From Pseudomonas sp. Fl4BN1 (GTDB lineage: Bacteria; Pseudomonadota; Gammaproteobacteria; Pseudomonadales; Pseudomonadaceae): a stretch of 37,215 nucleotides of DNA. A model generated the notes under the pieces. It saw only the letters and a list, made by a program, of their open reading frames with translations, did not search any database and had not been told where the DNA came from. The stretch spans positions 1 through 37,215 of the forward strand of contig NZ_JAAARM010000049.1 in NCBI RefSeq assembly GCF_009908285.1, in the 5' to 3' direction. Below, piece after piece: positions 20,557-28,938 of this stretch (position 1 is the first letter of the stretch; every line of letters begins with the position of its first letter). The position numbers and the translations under genes are program-made.

Positions 20557-22314
20557 ATGCGTGATTTCGTCAAGATCGCGACCGACTACGCCAGGGCTGC
20601 GGTGGCCGACAAGAAACGGAAGAAGCACGGGCGCCTGATCCGTGAGGCATCGAAGCGGTTCCTTGATGACTTGAAACGGGCCAAGAAGAAAGACTGCCCG
20701 TTCATCTTTGATGAATGGCACGCCAACGATCCCTGCGACTTCATTGAGAAGTTGCACCACGTTGAGGGTAAGTGGGAAACGCCGACGATTGTCATGCACC
20801 CGTCGCACATCTTTTTCGTAGTGCAGCTGTTCGGTTTCCGCAAGCGCGAAGCGGTATACACCGAAGGATGGGGCGACGATGGGATGTTTCATCCTCGACG
20901 CTTCACCTCGGCTCTGTTTGCCGTGGCACGGAAGAACGCTAAGAGCACATTGTCCTCGGCAATTCTTTTGTACTGCGAGTGCTGCGAGCCGGAAGAGGGT
21001 GCTCAGATCGTCAGTGCGGCCACCACCTTCGGTCAGGCGGCGATCATCTTTAACGCTGCAAAACGCATGGTCGAAAAGAACGCCGACCTGCGTGAGTACT
21101 TCGGCCTTGAGGTTTGGGCCAAGTCGATCAGCCGCATGGAAACCGGTGCGAGTTTCAAGCCTATCCATGCCAAGGCATCGACACAGGACGGTCTGAACCC
21201 ATCGCACGTCGGTCTCGATGAGATCCACGCACACAAGACCGCCGACTTGCTGAACGTACTGACGTCAGCAGCCGGCGCGCGGGGTAACCCTCTCTGGCTG
21301 TACACGACTACCGAGGGTTACACGAACCCCGGGCCGTGGGCCGAGATCCGGATGTTCGCCAAAAAGCTGTTGTCTGGGCTATTCGGCCACACGGCTGATC
21401 ACTTTTTGGTGGTGTTCTACGCCGTCGATGACGAAGACAAAACGCTGGGCATCAAGGCTGACAGTGAGTTCGACGAAACCTGCTGGATCAAAGCCAACCC
21501 GCTAATGGATGTGAACCCGCATCTATTGGCGGCGATCCGGAAAGAGGCGGTGGAAGCGAAGCAGATGCCGTCGAAGATGGCAGAGTTTCGAATCAAGCGT
21601 CTGAATCGTCCTGCTTCAACGGCTGATGGCTGGGTTGATCTCAATAAGTGGCAGCGCTGCGGTGGCGAGGTCGATCTTGAGTGGCTTTCACAGTACCCGT
21701 GCTGGGGCGGCCTCGACCTGGCTTCGACGACTGACCTCACATCGTTTCGGCTGGTCTGGAACGTTGATGGCGTGATCTACACCTATGGCTGGCGCTGGGC
21801 CCCAGAGAGCGCGGTAGCGTTCCGCACTGAGCGGGGGACTGTGCCGTATGCCTCCTGGGTTGAGTCTGGCCTGCTGAAGCAGACCGAGGGCGACGTCACT
21901 GACTACGCCGTGATCGAGGCAGACGTTAAAGCGGTCTGTGAGCGCTTCAATGTCCAGGCGATCGCCTACGACAAGTGGAACGCCCAGGATCTGGTAAACC
22001 GCCTGGTAGCAGCGGAGCTTCCAATGGTGGAGTTCATCCAGGGGCCGAAGTCCTACCACCCAGCCATGCAGGCGCTGGAGCTGGCTTACATCGCGGGAAC
22101 CCTGGCGCACGGTGGTGACATGCTTCTCAACTGGTGCGCATCGAACCTGATAGCCAGACGTGACGACAACATGAATATGGCGCCCGACAAGAAGCGCTCC
22201 GCAGACAAGATCGATGACATGGCCGCGCTGCTCATGGCTATTGGTGTGTCTGGTGCGAAAGCAGAGAAAACGCTCTCTGACCACATCATGAAATACGGAA
22301 TCAGAACCCTATGA
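20557..22314 (+). CDS. Terminase large subunit (HK97-like)
   Basis: This 585-aa packaging motor has a Walker A-like motif FAVARKNAKST (~121-131), Walker B ending VGLDEIH (D221-E222), and a C-terminal RNase H-type nuclease with GLDLASTTD (D387 region) and KIDDMAAL near residue 552. It cuts concatemers and drives DNA into procapsids. Length is normal. The gene starts 34 bp after the small subunit and overlaps the next ATG by 4 nt. Confidence 0.95.
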   Translation: MRDFVKIATDYARAAVADKKRKKHGRLIREASKRFLDDLKRAKKKDCPFIFDEWHANDPCDFIEKLHHVEGKWETPTIVMHPSHIFFVVQLFGFRKREAVYTEGWGDDGMFHPRRFTSALFAVARKNAKSTLSSAILLYCECCEPEEGAQIVSAATTFGQAAIIFNAAKRMVEKNADLREYFGLEVWAKSISRMETGASFKPIHAKASTQDGLNPSHVGLDEIHAHKTADLLNVLTSAAGARGNPLWLYTTTEGYTNPGPWAEIRMFAKKLLSGLFGHTADHFLVVFYAVDDEDKTLGIKADSEFDETCWIKANPLMDVNPHLLAAIRKEAVEAKQMPSKMAEFRIKRLNRPASTADGWVDLNKWQRCGGEVDLEWLSQYPCWGGLDLASTTDLTSFRLVWNVDGVIYTYGWRWAPESAVAFRTERGTVPYASWVESGLLKQTEGDVTDYAVIEADVKAVCERFNVQAIAYDKWNAQDLVNRLVAAELPMVEFIQGPKSYHPAMQALELAYIAGTLAHGGDMLLNWCASNLIARRDDNMNMAPDKKRSADKIDDMAALLMAIGVSGAKAEKTLSDHIMKYGIRTL

Positions 22315-22502
22315 CCAATGAAAGCGAAGCGCCGAAGCTTGAGGCTCTGAAAGAGGTGTTGCCGGATCTGATCGGCGTGCTTGGTTTGGGCCTGCTGACC
22401 CGTGGCCTTTGGGCCTGGATGGGCGAGCCATTGGCGTTGACCGTCTGTGGCTCGCTCCTGATTGTCTTGTCTGTTGCTTCCGTACTGCGGGGGGACCGGT
22501 AA
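22311..22502 (+). CDS. Small two-pass membrane protein between terminase and portal
   Basis: This 63-aa protein has two hydrophobic segments (VLPDLIGVLGLGLLTRGLW and LALTVCGSLLIVLSVASVL). ATGA overlaps tie it to terL, and it ends one base into the portal start. A small membrane ORF at this site is common in HK97-like Pseudomonas phages. Function unknown. Confidence 0.65.
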   Translation: MTNESEAPKLEALKEVLPDLIGVLGLGLLTRGLWAWMGEPLALTVCGSLLIVLSVASVLRGDR

Positions 22503-23713
22503 TGCTTCGTTCTCTTCTGGGGAGAAAGAGCGGCCCTCAATCTATCGACACGTCAGAGAAGCTTGCCCAGGCCTTGGGGGCCGGGTACGAAAGCAACTCA
22601 GGACAGCGAGTGACTACAGCAAGTGCCATGCAGCAACTGGTGGTGTTCAACTGCGTCCGGGTGCTGGCTGAGTCGATCGGCATGCTGCCTTGTCGGCTGC
22701 TTAAACAGACTGACCGTGACCGTCTCCCGGCAACGGGCCATCGGCTTTATCCGCTGCTGACCATGGCTCCGAATGGGTACATGACCGCCCAGGAGTTCTG
22801 GGAGTTGCTGGTGGCCTGCCTGTGTCTGCGCGGCAACTTCTTCGCGTACAAGGTTTGGGTGCTCGGTAGTGTCGTTGAGCTGCTGCCGCTGAATCCGGAC
22901 ATCGTTACGCCAAAGCTCAAGAATGACTGGACTGTCGAGTACACGGTCAACTTCAAGTCGGGCACCCGTGTGCTGACACAGGATGAGATCTGGCACGTTC
23001 GGCTGTTCACCCTGGACGGTTTGAACGGGTTGAACCCAATCGCGTATGCCCGGCAGGCGCTGGGCCTTGGTCAGGCGATGGATGCTCATGCTGCCAAGCT
23101 TTTCACCAACGGCGCAGTTACCAGCGGTGTGCTGCGCACCGAGGAGACGCTTACACCTGAAGCGTTCAACCGAATCAAGGAGGAGTTCCAGGGGCAGCAC
23201 ATGGGCGCAGCAAATGCCTATAAGCCGATGATTTTGGAGCAGGGCCTGGACTGGAAGCCCATCAGCCTCAGCGCCCAGGACACCCAGTTCATCGAGTCAA
23301 AGAAACTCACCGAGGCACAGATCTGTGGCCTGTTCCGTGTTCCACCGCACCTGGTGGCCAGCATGGAAAAAATGACACTCAACAACATCGAGCACATGGG
23401 TATGAGCTTCGTGAACTACTCGCTGGTTCCGATCATGACCCGGATCGAGCACCGCATACAGGTCGGCCTGCTCAGTGAGAAAGACCGCTTGACCCATTAC
23501 GCAAAGTTCAATGCCGGCGCCCTGATGCGTGGTGACCTCAAGGGCCGCTACGAATCCTACGGAAAGGGCATTCAGTGGGGGATCTTGAGCCCCAACGACT
23601 GCCGCGAACTGGAAGACGAGAACCCCCGCGAGGGCGGCGACATTTACCTGACCCCGATGAACATGACCACCAAACCAGAGGCTGCCGACGATGCAGACAA
23701 AACAGCGTCTTGA
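22502..23713 (+). CDS. Portal protein (HK97 family)
   Basis: This 403-aa protein from the ATG at 22502 includes ASAMQQLVVFNCVRVLAESI, PLLTMAPNGYMTAQEFWELL and NIEHMGMSFVNYSLVPIMTR, hallmarks of HK97-type portals. Twelve copies form the ring at the capsid vertex through which DNA passes. It overlaps the protease by 23 nt. A longer frame upstream belongs to shadow sequence over the small membrane gene. Confidence 0.94.
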   Translation: MLRSLLGRKSGPQSIDTSEKLAQALGAGYESNSGQRVTTASAMQQLVVFNCVRVLAESIGMLPCRLLKQTDRDRLPATGHRLYPLLTMAPNGYMTAQEFWELLVACLCLRGNFFAYKVWVLGSVVELLPLNPDIVTPKLKNDWTVEYTVNFKSGTRVLTQDEIWHVRLFTLDGLNGLNPIAYARQALGLGQAMDAHAAKLFTNGAVTSGVLRTEETLTPEAFNRIKEEFQGQHMGAANAYKPMILEQGLDWKPISLSAQDTQFIESKKLTEAQICGLFRVPPHLVASMEKMTLNNIEHMGMSFVNYSLVPIMTRIEHRIQVGLLSEKDRLTHYAKFNAGALMRGDLKGRYESYGKGIQWGILSPNDCRELEDENPREGGDIYLTPMNMTTKPEAADDADKTAS

Positions 23714-24344
23714 CGTGCCGCTGACCCTTAAGTCGGTCAGCGACAACGGCGAGTTCGAAGGCTACGGCTCCGTGTTCGGTGTCGAGGACAGCTACGGCGA
23801 CGTAGTGATTCGCGGTGCATTCGCGGCCAGCCTGGCCAAGTGGAAAGAGAAGGGTCGACTGCCGGCCATGCTCTGGCAGCACCAGATGAGCGAGCCGATC
23901 GGCGTCTACACCGAAATGCGCGAAGACGACGTCGGTCTGTACGTCAAAGGTCGGCTGCTGATCGATGACGACCCGCTGGCCAAACGTGCGCACGGGCACA
24001 TGAAGGCCGGAAGCCTGACCGGCCTTTCCATTGGCTACATGCTCGACGACTACGAGTACGACAAGGAAAAGGGCGTCTGGATCTTGAAGGCCATCGACCT
24101 GTGGGAAGTCTCCCCGGTCACCTTCCCGGCCAACGACGAAGCCCGGATTACCGATGTGAAATCTCTGCTGGCCCGCGGCGAAACACCGCCGCCCAGCAAA
24201 GTGGAGCGAGCCCTTCGAGAGGTTGGGTTCTCTGGCTCCCAGGCCAAGGCCTTTATGGCCAAAGGCTACGGCGCAGTTTCACCGCGAGAGGCGGGTGCCG
24301 ACGAAGCGCTGCAATTCCTCAAAACCCTATCTGATCGAATGTAA
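23691..24344 (+). CDS. Prohead protease (HK97 family, S78)
   Basis: This 217-aa protein has the S78 fold: FEGYGSVFGVEDSYGDVVIR at the start, MLWQHQMSEPIG with the catalytic histidine (~H64), and AGSLTGLSIGYM with the catalytic serine (~S110). It trims the capsid protein during maturation. Sequence after ~165 is a variable tail. It precedes the capsid gene by ~10 bp. Confidence 0.92.
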   Translation: MQTKQRLDVPLTLKSVSDNGEFEGYGSVFGVEDSYGDVVIRGAFAASLAKWKEKGRLPAMLWQHQMSEPIGVYTEMREDDVGLYVKGRLLIDDDPLAKRAHGHMKAGSLTGLSIGYMLDDYEYDKEKGVWILKAIDLWEVSPVTFPANDEARITDVKSLLARGETPPPSKVERALREVGFSGSQAKAFMAKGYGAVSPREAGADEALQFLKTLSDRM

Positions 24345-24354
24345 GGAGCCTCTC

Positions 24355-25557
24355 ATGGCTGTTGAAATCAAAGACGTACAAGACGTTGCTGAAGCGTTGG
24401 GCAAGAAGTTCGACGAGTTCAAAGAGAAGAACGACAAGCGCATTGATGGCCTGGAAGCCGAAAAGGGCAAGCTGTCCGGACAGGTCGATACCCTCAACGA
24501 AAAGTTGAGCGAGCTGGACGAGCTGAAGAGCAACTTGGAAAAGGAACTGATCGCGCTCAAGCGCCCCGACGGCACCGGCACCAAGGCTGCCAGCGAGCAC
24601 AAGGCCGCGTTCATGCAGTTTGTCCGTAAGGGTATCGATACCGGTCTGGGTGATCTGCAGGCGAAGGCGTTGCAGATCGGTAACGAGGCCGATGGCGGTT
24701 ACGCGGTGCCGGAAGAACTGGACCGAAGCATCATTGAATTGCTGAAAGACACTTCACCGATGCGCCAGGTGTGCAACCAGATCACTGTAGGCTCCCCAGA
24801 CTACAAGCGCCTGGTAAGCCTGGGCGGCGCCGGCTCTGGCTGGGTCGGCGAAACTGACGCCCGTCCGGCGACCGGGACCCCGACCCTGGGGCAGATCTCG
24901 GCTTTCATGGGTGAGCTTTATGCCAATCCGCAAGCCACTCAGACCAGCCTCGACGATATCTTCTTCAATGCCGAGGGCTGGCTCGGCGACGAGGTTTCCC
25001 GAGAGTTTTCTGAGAAGGAAGGTAGTGCCTTCACCAGCGGCAATGGTGTCAACAAGCCGAAGGGTTACCTTGCGTACGAGCTGACTACCGAAGTCGACAA
25101 GGTTCGAGCGTTCGGCAAACTGCAGAAGCTGATTTCGGGCGCGGCCGGAGGGCTGACCGCTGACAACCTGATCGACCTGATCCATTCCTTGAAGGCTGGC
25201 TATCGCGCGAACGCCCGCTTCATGATGTCGAACCTCACCGTTGCCTATGTGCGCAAGCTGAAGGACGAGCGCGGCGACTACATCTGGCAGCCAGGCTTGC
25301 AGCTTGGTCAGCCATCCACGCTTCTGAGCTACGGCGTTACCGAAAACGAGGATATGCCTGACCGCGCTGCTGATGCGAACGCGGTTTCTTTCGGCGACTT
25401 CAAGCGCGGTTACACCATCGTTGACCGCATTGGCACACGGGTGCTGCGCGACCCCTACACCAACAAGCCTAACGTTGGCTTCTACACCACCAAGCGCGTC
25501 GGCGGCATGCTCGTCGACTCCCAGGCGATCAAGGTTCTGACCCTGAGCGCTGCCTGA
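24355..25557 (+). CDS. Major capsid protein (HK97 fold)
   Basis: This 400-aa protein from the ATG at 24355 (TAAGGAGCC upstream) has an N-terminal coiled-coil delta domain (residues ~20-75, KKFDEFKEKNDKRIDGLEAE), expected to be removed by the protease. The mature HK97-fold domain follows: ADGGYAVPEELDRSIIEL, MRQVCNQITVGSPDYK, FFNAEGWLGDEVSREFSEKE, DPYTNKPNVGFYTTKRVGG. It forms the icosahedral shell. All regions appear intact. Confidence 0.95.
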   Translation: MAVEIKDVQDVAEALGKKFDEFKEKNDKRIDGLEAEKGKLSGQVDTLNEKLSELDELKSNLEKELIALKRPDGTGTKAASEHKAAFMQFVRKGIDTGLGDLQAKALQIGNEADGGYAVPEELDRSIIELLKDTSPMRQVCNQITVGSPDYKRLVSLGGAGSGWVGETDARPATGTPTLGQISAFMGELYANPQATQTSLDDIFFNAEGWLGDEVSREFSEKEGSAFTSGNGVNKPKGYLAYELTTEVDKVRAFGKLQKLISGAAGGLTADNLIDLIHSLKAGYRANARFMMSNLTVAYVRKLKDERGDYIWQPGLQLGQPSTLLSYGVTENEDMPDRAADANAVSFGDFKRGYTIVDRIGTRVLRDPYTNKPNVGFYTTKRVGGMLVDSQAIKVLTLSAA

Positions 25558-25563
25558 CTGAGA

Positions 25564-25579
25564 GGCGCCTTCGGGCGCC
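25564..25579 (+). other. UUCG-type stem-loop after the capsid gene
   Basis: GGCGCC-TTCG-GGCGCC is a stable c(UUCG)g tetraloop hairpin 7 bp after the capsid stop. There is no T-run, so it more likely blocks 3' exonucleases or tunes expression than terminates. Confidence 0.5.
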
Positions 25580-25596
25580 AACTCTGTGGAGGATTT

Positions 25597-26010
25597 ATGC
25601 CGATTATTCTCGTGAAGAAGCCTTTTCCGTTCGCGGTGGATGGCAATCAAGTGATTGAAATTCCTGCCGGCGAGCAGGATGTCTCGGAGCGTTGCGCGCT
25701 GGTGGCGGTCGAGCACCTGGGCGTGGCGTCCTACCCCAGTCAACTGGACACCAACGGTCTGAGGCTGGATGGTCCGACCATTGCTGAGTTTGTAGCAGCA
25801 GGCTACCTGGCGGCGAGTTACCCGCCTGAGGGTTACGCATCGCGCAGCTCGCAGGAAGAAGTCGACATGGCTATCGAGGCGCAGAAAGAAACCGACCCGC
25901 TCAAGATGAAGGTTCCCGATCTGAAGGCCTGGCTCGCTGGCAAAGGGATCGAGTTCGATCCGACCGCCAACAAAGAGGCACTTCAGGCGCTGGTGCCGAA
26001 GGGTGATTGA
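25597..26010 (+). CDS. Head protein with C-terminal LEM/SAP-like segment
   Basis: This 137-aa protein lies directly after the capsid gene, with GGAGG upstream. The C-terminus (VPDLKAWLAGKGIEFDPTAN, KEALQALV) resembles a SAP/HeH-like helix-extension-helix found in small head-associated proteins. The N-terminal ~80 residues contain a beta-rich stretch (IEIPAGEQDVSERCALVAVE) without clear family. A head-decoration or connector role is inferred. Confidence 0.65.
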   Translation: MPIILVKKPFPFAVDGNQVIEIPAGEQDVSERCALVAVEHLGVASYPSQLDTNGLRLDGPTIAEFVAAGYLAASYPPEGYASRSSQEEVDMAIEAQKETDPLKMKVPDLKAWLAGKGIEFDPTANKEALQALVPKGD

Positions 26011-26320
26011 TCTTCCCATCGTCAAGGCTCATTTGCGGGTCGACCATGACGACGATGATGCGCTGATTCAGGGCTACACGGATGCAGCCCTCAGTGCTTT
26101 CGAGACCTGGACCAATCGGACGCTGGTGGCGCCGGAAGAGGCTCTGCCTGATCCGGTTGGAAATGCGCTGGTCATGAGCAAGGCGATTATGCAGGGAGCG
26201 CTTTTGCTGATCGGCACCTGGTACGACAGCCGCGAATCTGTGGTTGTTGGAACTATCACCGCTGAGCTGCCAATGGCGACCAACGCCCTATGGAAGCCTC
26301 ACCGCTGGGTGAATCTATGA
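26003..26320 (+). CDS. Head-tail connector (gp6-like)
   Basis: This 105-aa protein starts at GTG 26003 and begins MIDLPIVKAHLRVDHDDDDA, the pattern of HK97 gp6-type DNA-packaging connector proteins. The rest is helical (LIQGYTDAALSAFETWTNRT, MSKAIMQGALLLIGTWYDSR). It binds below the portal ring. It overlaps both neighbours by a few bases. Confidence 0.88.
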   Translation: MIDLPIVKAHLRVDHDDDDALIQGYTDAALSAFETWTNRTLVAPEEALPDPVGNALVMSKAIMQGALLLIGTWYDSRESVVVGTITAELPMATNALWKPHRWVNL

Positions 26321-26652
26321 GAGCTGGAGATCTGCGACACCGAATTACCTTTCAGCAACTGCTCCCCGGAGTCGATCCAGAAACCCAGGAGCCAACGGAT
26401 GGCGTTTGGGTCGACGTAGCCACCGTACAGGCTGCCATAACTCCACTGAGTGGCCGCGAGTTCATTGCTGCTAAGGCGGTGAACTCCGAAGTCGTGGGGC
26501 GGATCGTGATCAGGTATCGAGCTGATATCAAAGCCAGCATGCGTGGCTTGAGTCGTGGCCTGATTTACAACATCCAGGGCGTCTTGCCTGATCCGAAGTC
26601 GGGGCGGGAGTACCTGACCCTTCCTTACTCCGAAGGGGTGAACGATGGCTGA
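26317..26652 (+). CDS. Head-tail adaptor (SPP1 gp16 / HK97 gp9-like)
   Basis: This 111-aa protein from the ATG at 26317 begins MRAGDLRHRITFQQL and has WVDVATVQAAITPLSGREFI and VIRYRADIKASMRG, the phage head-tail joining family. It follows the connector in the standard order. The longer in-frame start over the connector gene was rejected. Confidence 0.9.
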   Translation: MRAGDLRHRITFQQLLPGVDPETQEPTDGVWVDVATVQAAITPLSGREFIAAKAVNSEVVGRIVIRYRADIKASMRGLSRGLIYNIQGVLPDPKSGREYLTLPYSEGVNDG

Positions 26653-27127
26653 CGACATCCAGTTCAGCCTGGTCGGCATCGATAGCCTGCTTGGAAAGCT
26701 AGACACGGTGAACGATGAGGTCAGGCGCAAGACCGGGCGCACCGCGCTTCGACGCGCTGCTGAGATGGTGGCCAACAACTTCCGAGAGGGCGCTCGCCGC
26801 TGGGATGACCCTGACACCGGGCGCTCCATTGCTGACAACATCGTCCTTCGCTGGAACGGGCGCTTGTTTCGCCGCACTGGAGACCTGGGCTTTCGCGTTG
26901 GCGTTCTGCATGGCGCGGTGCTGATCAAGAACGGTAGTACAGAGACGAGTGCCCCGACGCCGCACTGGCGCTTGCTGGAGTTCGGTACTGAGCATATCGC
27001 GGCAGATCCTGTTGCGCGTTCAGCCTTGAAAGATCACATCAGCGAAGTGACCAACGAGTTCGCCACCCAGTTCGAGAAGGGCATCGACCGAGCAATACGC
27101 CGCGCCGAGAAGGCCAGGAGCAACTGA
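26645..27127 (+). CDS. Tail-completion protein (HK97 gp10 family)
   Basis: This 160-aa protein contains TALRRAAEMVANNFREGARR and PHWRLLEFGTEHIAADPVAR, the HK97 gp10 signature. It acts at the head-tail junction. It overlaps the adaptor gene by 8 nt and the next gene by one base. Confidence 0.9.
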   Translation: MADDIQFSLVGIDSLLGKLDTVNDEVRRKTGRTALRRAAEMVANNFREGARRWDDPDTGRSIADNIVLRWNGRLFRRTGDLGFRVGVLHGAVLIKNGSTETSAPTPHWRLLEFGTEHIAADPVARSALKDHISEVTNEFATQFEKGIDRAIRRAEKARSN

Positions 27128-27495
27128 TGTTTGCACCGATCAACGCCGTGTGCACCATGGACGCTGGAGTGGTTGCGCTGTTGGGATCAACCCCGCAGCG
27201 CCTTTATCCGTTTGGTGATGCCGCGCAGAACGTACCCAAGCCCTACGCGGTCTGGCAGACCATCGGCGGCGATCCTGAGAACTACCTTGCAGGCCGCCCT
27301 GACATCGACGGCTACACGCTGCAGGTCGATGTGTACGCAGAGACGGGCAAGGATGCTCGTACTGTTGCCAAGGCCCTGCGCGATGCCATCGAACCTCACG
27401 CCTACATCATCCGCTGGGGGGGGGATGGTCGAGACCCGGCGACGAAGAACTACCGGTACAGCTTCGACGTGAGTTGGATTGTGCCCCGCCGATAG
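27127..27495 (+). CDS. Tail terminator/completion protein (DUF3168)
   Basis: This 122-aa protein has LLGSTPQRLYPFGDAAQNVP, YAVWQTIGGDPENYLAGRPD and DGYTLQVDVYAETGKDARTV, the DUF3168 fold that caps the tail tube. Its last codons lie in a terminator-like hairpin. Confidence 0.88.
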   Translation: MFAPINAVCTMDAGVVALLGSTPQRLYPFGDAAQNVPKPYAVWQTIGGDPENYLAGRPDIDGYTLQVDVYAETGKDARTVAKALRDAIEPHAYIIRWGGDGRDPATKNYRYSFDVSWIVPRR

Positions 27496-27514
27496 GCAGC
27501 GGGGCATCTTTCTT
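27481..27514 (+). terminator. Terminator-like hairpin at the head/tail boundary
   Basis: GTGCCCCGC pairs with GCGGGGCAT (one wobble) around a 9-nt loop and is followed by CTTTCTT. It also marks the 3' end of the opposing small gene at 27513-27650, so it may act in both directions. Confidence 0.6.
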
Positions 27515-27650
27515 AATGCTTCTTGTACATCTCTTCAAAGTCCTTCATTGCATCCATCAGGTCATTGAACTTCTCTTGCTGGAGTTCTTCTTTTGACTTG
27601 ATGGCCGGCCGCCCAAGCAGCCTGCGGACAATCTGTTTCAAGTAGCTCAT
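27513..27650 (-). CDS. 45-aa moron protein on the opposite strand
   Basis: This small gene is transcribed against the late operon, between the DUF3168 and tail tube genes. It starts with ATG at 27650 after a very good ribosome site (GAGGAAACACAA). The product, MSYLKQIVRRLLGRPAIKSK then a charged helix ending EEMYKKH, is basic at the N-terminus and helical. Hairpins flank it on both sides (27481-27514 and 27737-27760), the usual insulation of a moron. It may be expressed from the prophage. Function unknown. Confidence 0.65.
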   Translation of the reverse strand: MSYLKQIVRRLLGRPAIKSKEELQQEKFNDLMDAMKDFEEMYKKH

Positions 27651-27736
27651 TTGTGTTTCCTCGAGTTTGCCGAATTGGCCAATGCATCCTAATGCATAAA
27701 ATTCGAGTGATTTTCGAGGGGTTTGCATCTTCTGTG

Positions 27737-27760
27737 CCCGCACCGTGCGGGTATTTTTTT
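27737..27760 (+). terminator. Intrinsic terminator before the tail tube gene
   Basis: CCCGCA pairs with TGCGGG over a 3-nt loop and is followed by TATTTTTTT. It precedes the tail tube ATG by 22 bp. Confidence 0.8.
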
Positions 27761-27781
27761 GCCCGACGTTTGGAGAACACC

Positions 27782-28279
27782 ATGTCGATTCTTTCCCAAG
27801 GAACCCAGGTATACGCCCTGGTCCCGCCGCTCACCGGCACCGGACCTATGACAGTCATGGAGGTTGAGTGCGCCACCAGCTTTGACCCGGGCGGCTCACC
27901 GGCCGAACAGATCGAGGATACCTGCCTCAGTGACCAGGAGCGAACCTACAAGAAAGGCTTGCGCACCCCAGGCCAGGCCTCGCTGGGGTTGAACGCTGAC
28001 CCGAACAACGCGAGCCATATTCGCCTGCATCAGCTGTCCGAGACCGACGGTGACACCACTATCAAGTGGGTAGTGGGCTGGTCGGACGGAAAGGGTATTG
28101 AGCCGACCGTCTCCAAGGAGGGTGATGACTTCGTCTTGGCCAAGACCCGCACCTGGTTCACCTTCGAGGGCTACGTCGCCGACTTCCCGTTCACTTTCGC
28201 GCAGAACGCCGTGGTTGCTTCGACAGTGTCGATCCAGCGCTCGGGCGGCTCCGCCTGGATTCGCAAGGTATCCGCATAA
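27782..28279 (+). CDS. Major tail tube protein
   Basis: This 165-aa protein from the ATG at 27782 (TTTGGAGAA upstream) includes QGTQVYALVPPLTGTGPMTV, EDTCLSDQERTYKKGLRTPG and FVLAKTRTWFTFEGYVADFP, a lambda V-type tail tube. It polymerises around the tape measure to form the non-contractile tail. The upstream in-frame extension covers the moron and hairpins and was rejected. Confidence 0.9.
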   Translation: MSILSQGTQVYALVPPLTGTGPMTVMEVECATSFDPGGSPAEQIEDTCLSDQERTYKKGLRTPGQASLGLNADPNNASHIRLHQLSETDGDTTIKWVVGWSDGKGIEPTVSKEGDDFVLAKTRTWFTFEGYVADFPFTFAQNAVVASTVSIQRSGGSAWIRKVSA

Positions 28280-28614
28280 TGGAACTGAGCATCGCAAACC
28301 TGAAAAAATCGAAAGCTTTCACGGCGCGCCCAGTGGAAAAGCAGATCGAGTGGGAGGGCTCCAAGTTCACTTGCTTTGTCCGGCCGCTGTCGTACCAGAC
28401 GGCGGTGGGAGATATCGCTGCCCACCGCGGCGCTGACCCGTTGGCCTGTCGCATCGCTTCCAGCATCTGCGATGCCGAGGGCAAGGCCGTGTTCACCGTC
28501 GACGACATCACCGGCGAGGCGGATCCGGAGAAGGGCGCGCTCGACCCAGACCTGACCAACCTACTGCTGATCGCCATCGGCGAGGTGCAGAACGCGGGAA
28601 AGAAGAAGCGCTAG
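28279..28614 (+). CDS. Tail assembly chaperone G
   Basis: This 111-aa protein (MELSIANLKKSKAFTARPVE, FVRPLSYQTAVGDIAAHRGA) is in the position of lambda G. It keeps the tape measure soluble for tube assembly. It ends GKKKR directly at a slippery heptamer that also yields the longer GT product. The start overlaps the tail tube stop by one base. Confidence 0.88.
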   Translation: MELSIANLKKSKAFTARPVEKQIEWEGSKFTCFVRPLSYQTAVGDIAAHRGADPLACRIASSICDAEGKAVFTVDDITGEADPEKGALDPDLTNLLLIAIGEVQNAGKKKR

Positions 28615-28910
28615 AGCCAACCGACGAACTATGGTGCGAGCTGGTCATGAACGGAATAGGCGGCCGCACCATCGCCGAAGCGCAGGAGAACATGACCTAT
28701 TCCGAGTTCGTGGTCTGGATGAAGTTTCGCGCCAGGCGCGGATCGCTGCACCAGGGCATGCGCGTCGAGATGGCCCTGGCCCAGCTCCAGGCGCTCTACG
28801 TCAATTCGAAAACCGGCAAGGATGCACCGAGGCTTTACCAGCAAGACTTCGCACCACATATGGACCCGCGTGTCGAAACCTTGGATGAAGCGATAGCTGG
28901 ATGGGAGTAG
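28279..28910 (+). CDS. Tail assembly chaperone GT, made by -1 frameshift
   Basis: Ribosomes slipping -1 at G-GGA-AAG (28596-28602) continue in an open frame (EEALEPTDELWCELV) into the T region. That gives a fusion of about 210 residues ending at 28910. The T part (residues ~126-210, MNGIGGRTIAEAQENMTYSE onward, starting at the ATG 28647) resembles DUF4035-type T proteins. In lambda, G and GT at a fixed ratio guide tail assembly around the tape measure. The heptamer, its reading phase and the absence of stops in the shifted frame all agree. Confidence 0.85.
28596..28602 (+). promoter_or_regulatory. Slippery site for -1 frameshift, GGGAAAG
   Basis: The heptamer lies as G-GGA-AAG in the G frame, the same sequence and phase as in the lambda G/T overlap. 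The G stop is four codons downstream. Confidence 0.88.
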
Positions 28911-28938
28911 ATTGGCTTCTTTTTAAAAGGAGAATGGT

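Noticed and set aside
20353..21234. 293-codon minus-strand frame opposite the terminase genes
   Set aside because: Shadow of two well-supported packaging genes; no protein family seen.
24754..26025. 423-codon minus-strand frame opposite the capsid gene
   Set aside because: Antisense shadow of the capsid and following gene; no motif and no ribosome site in context.
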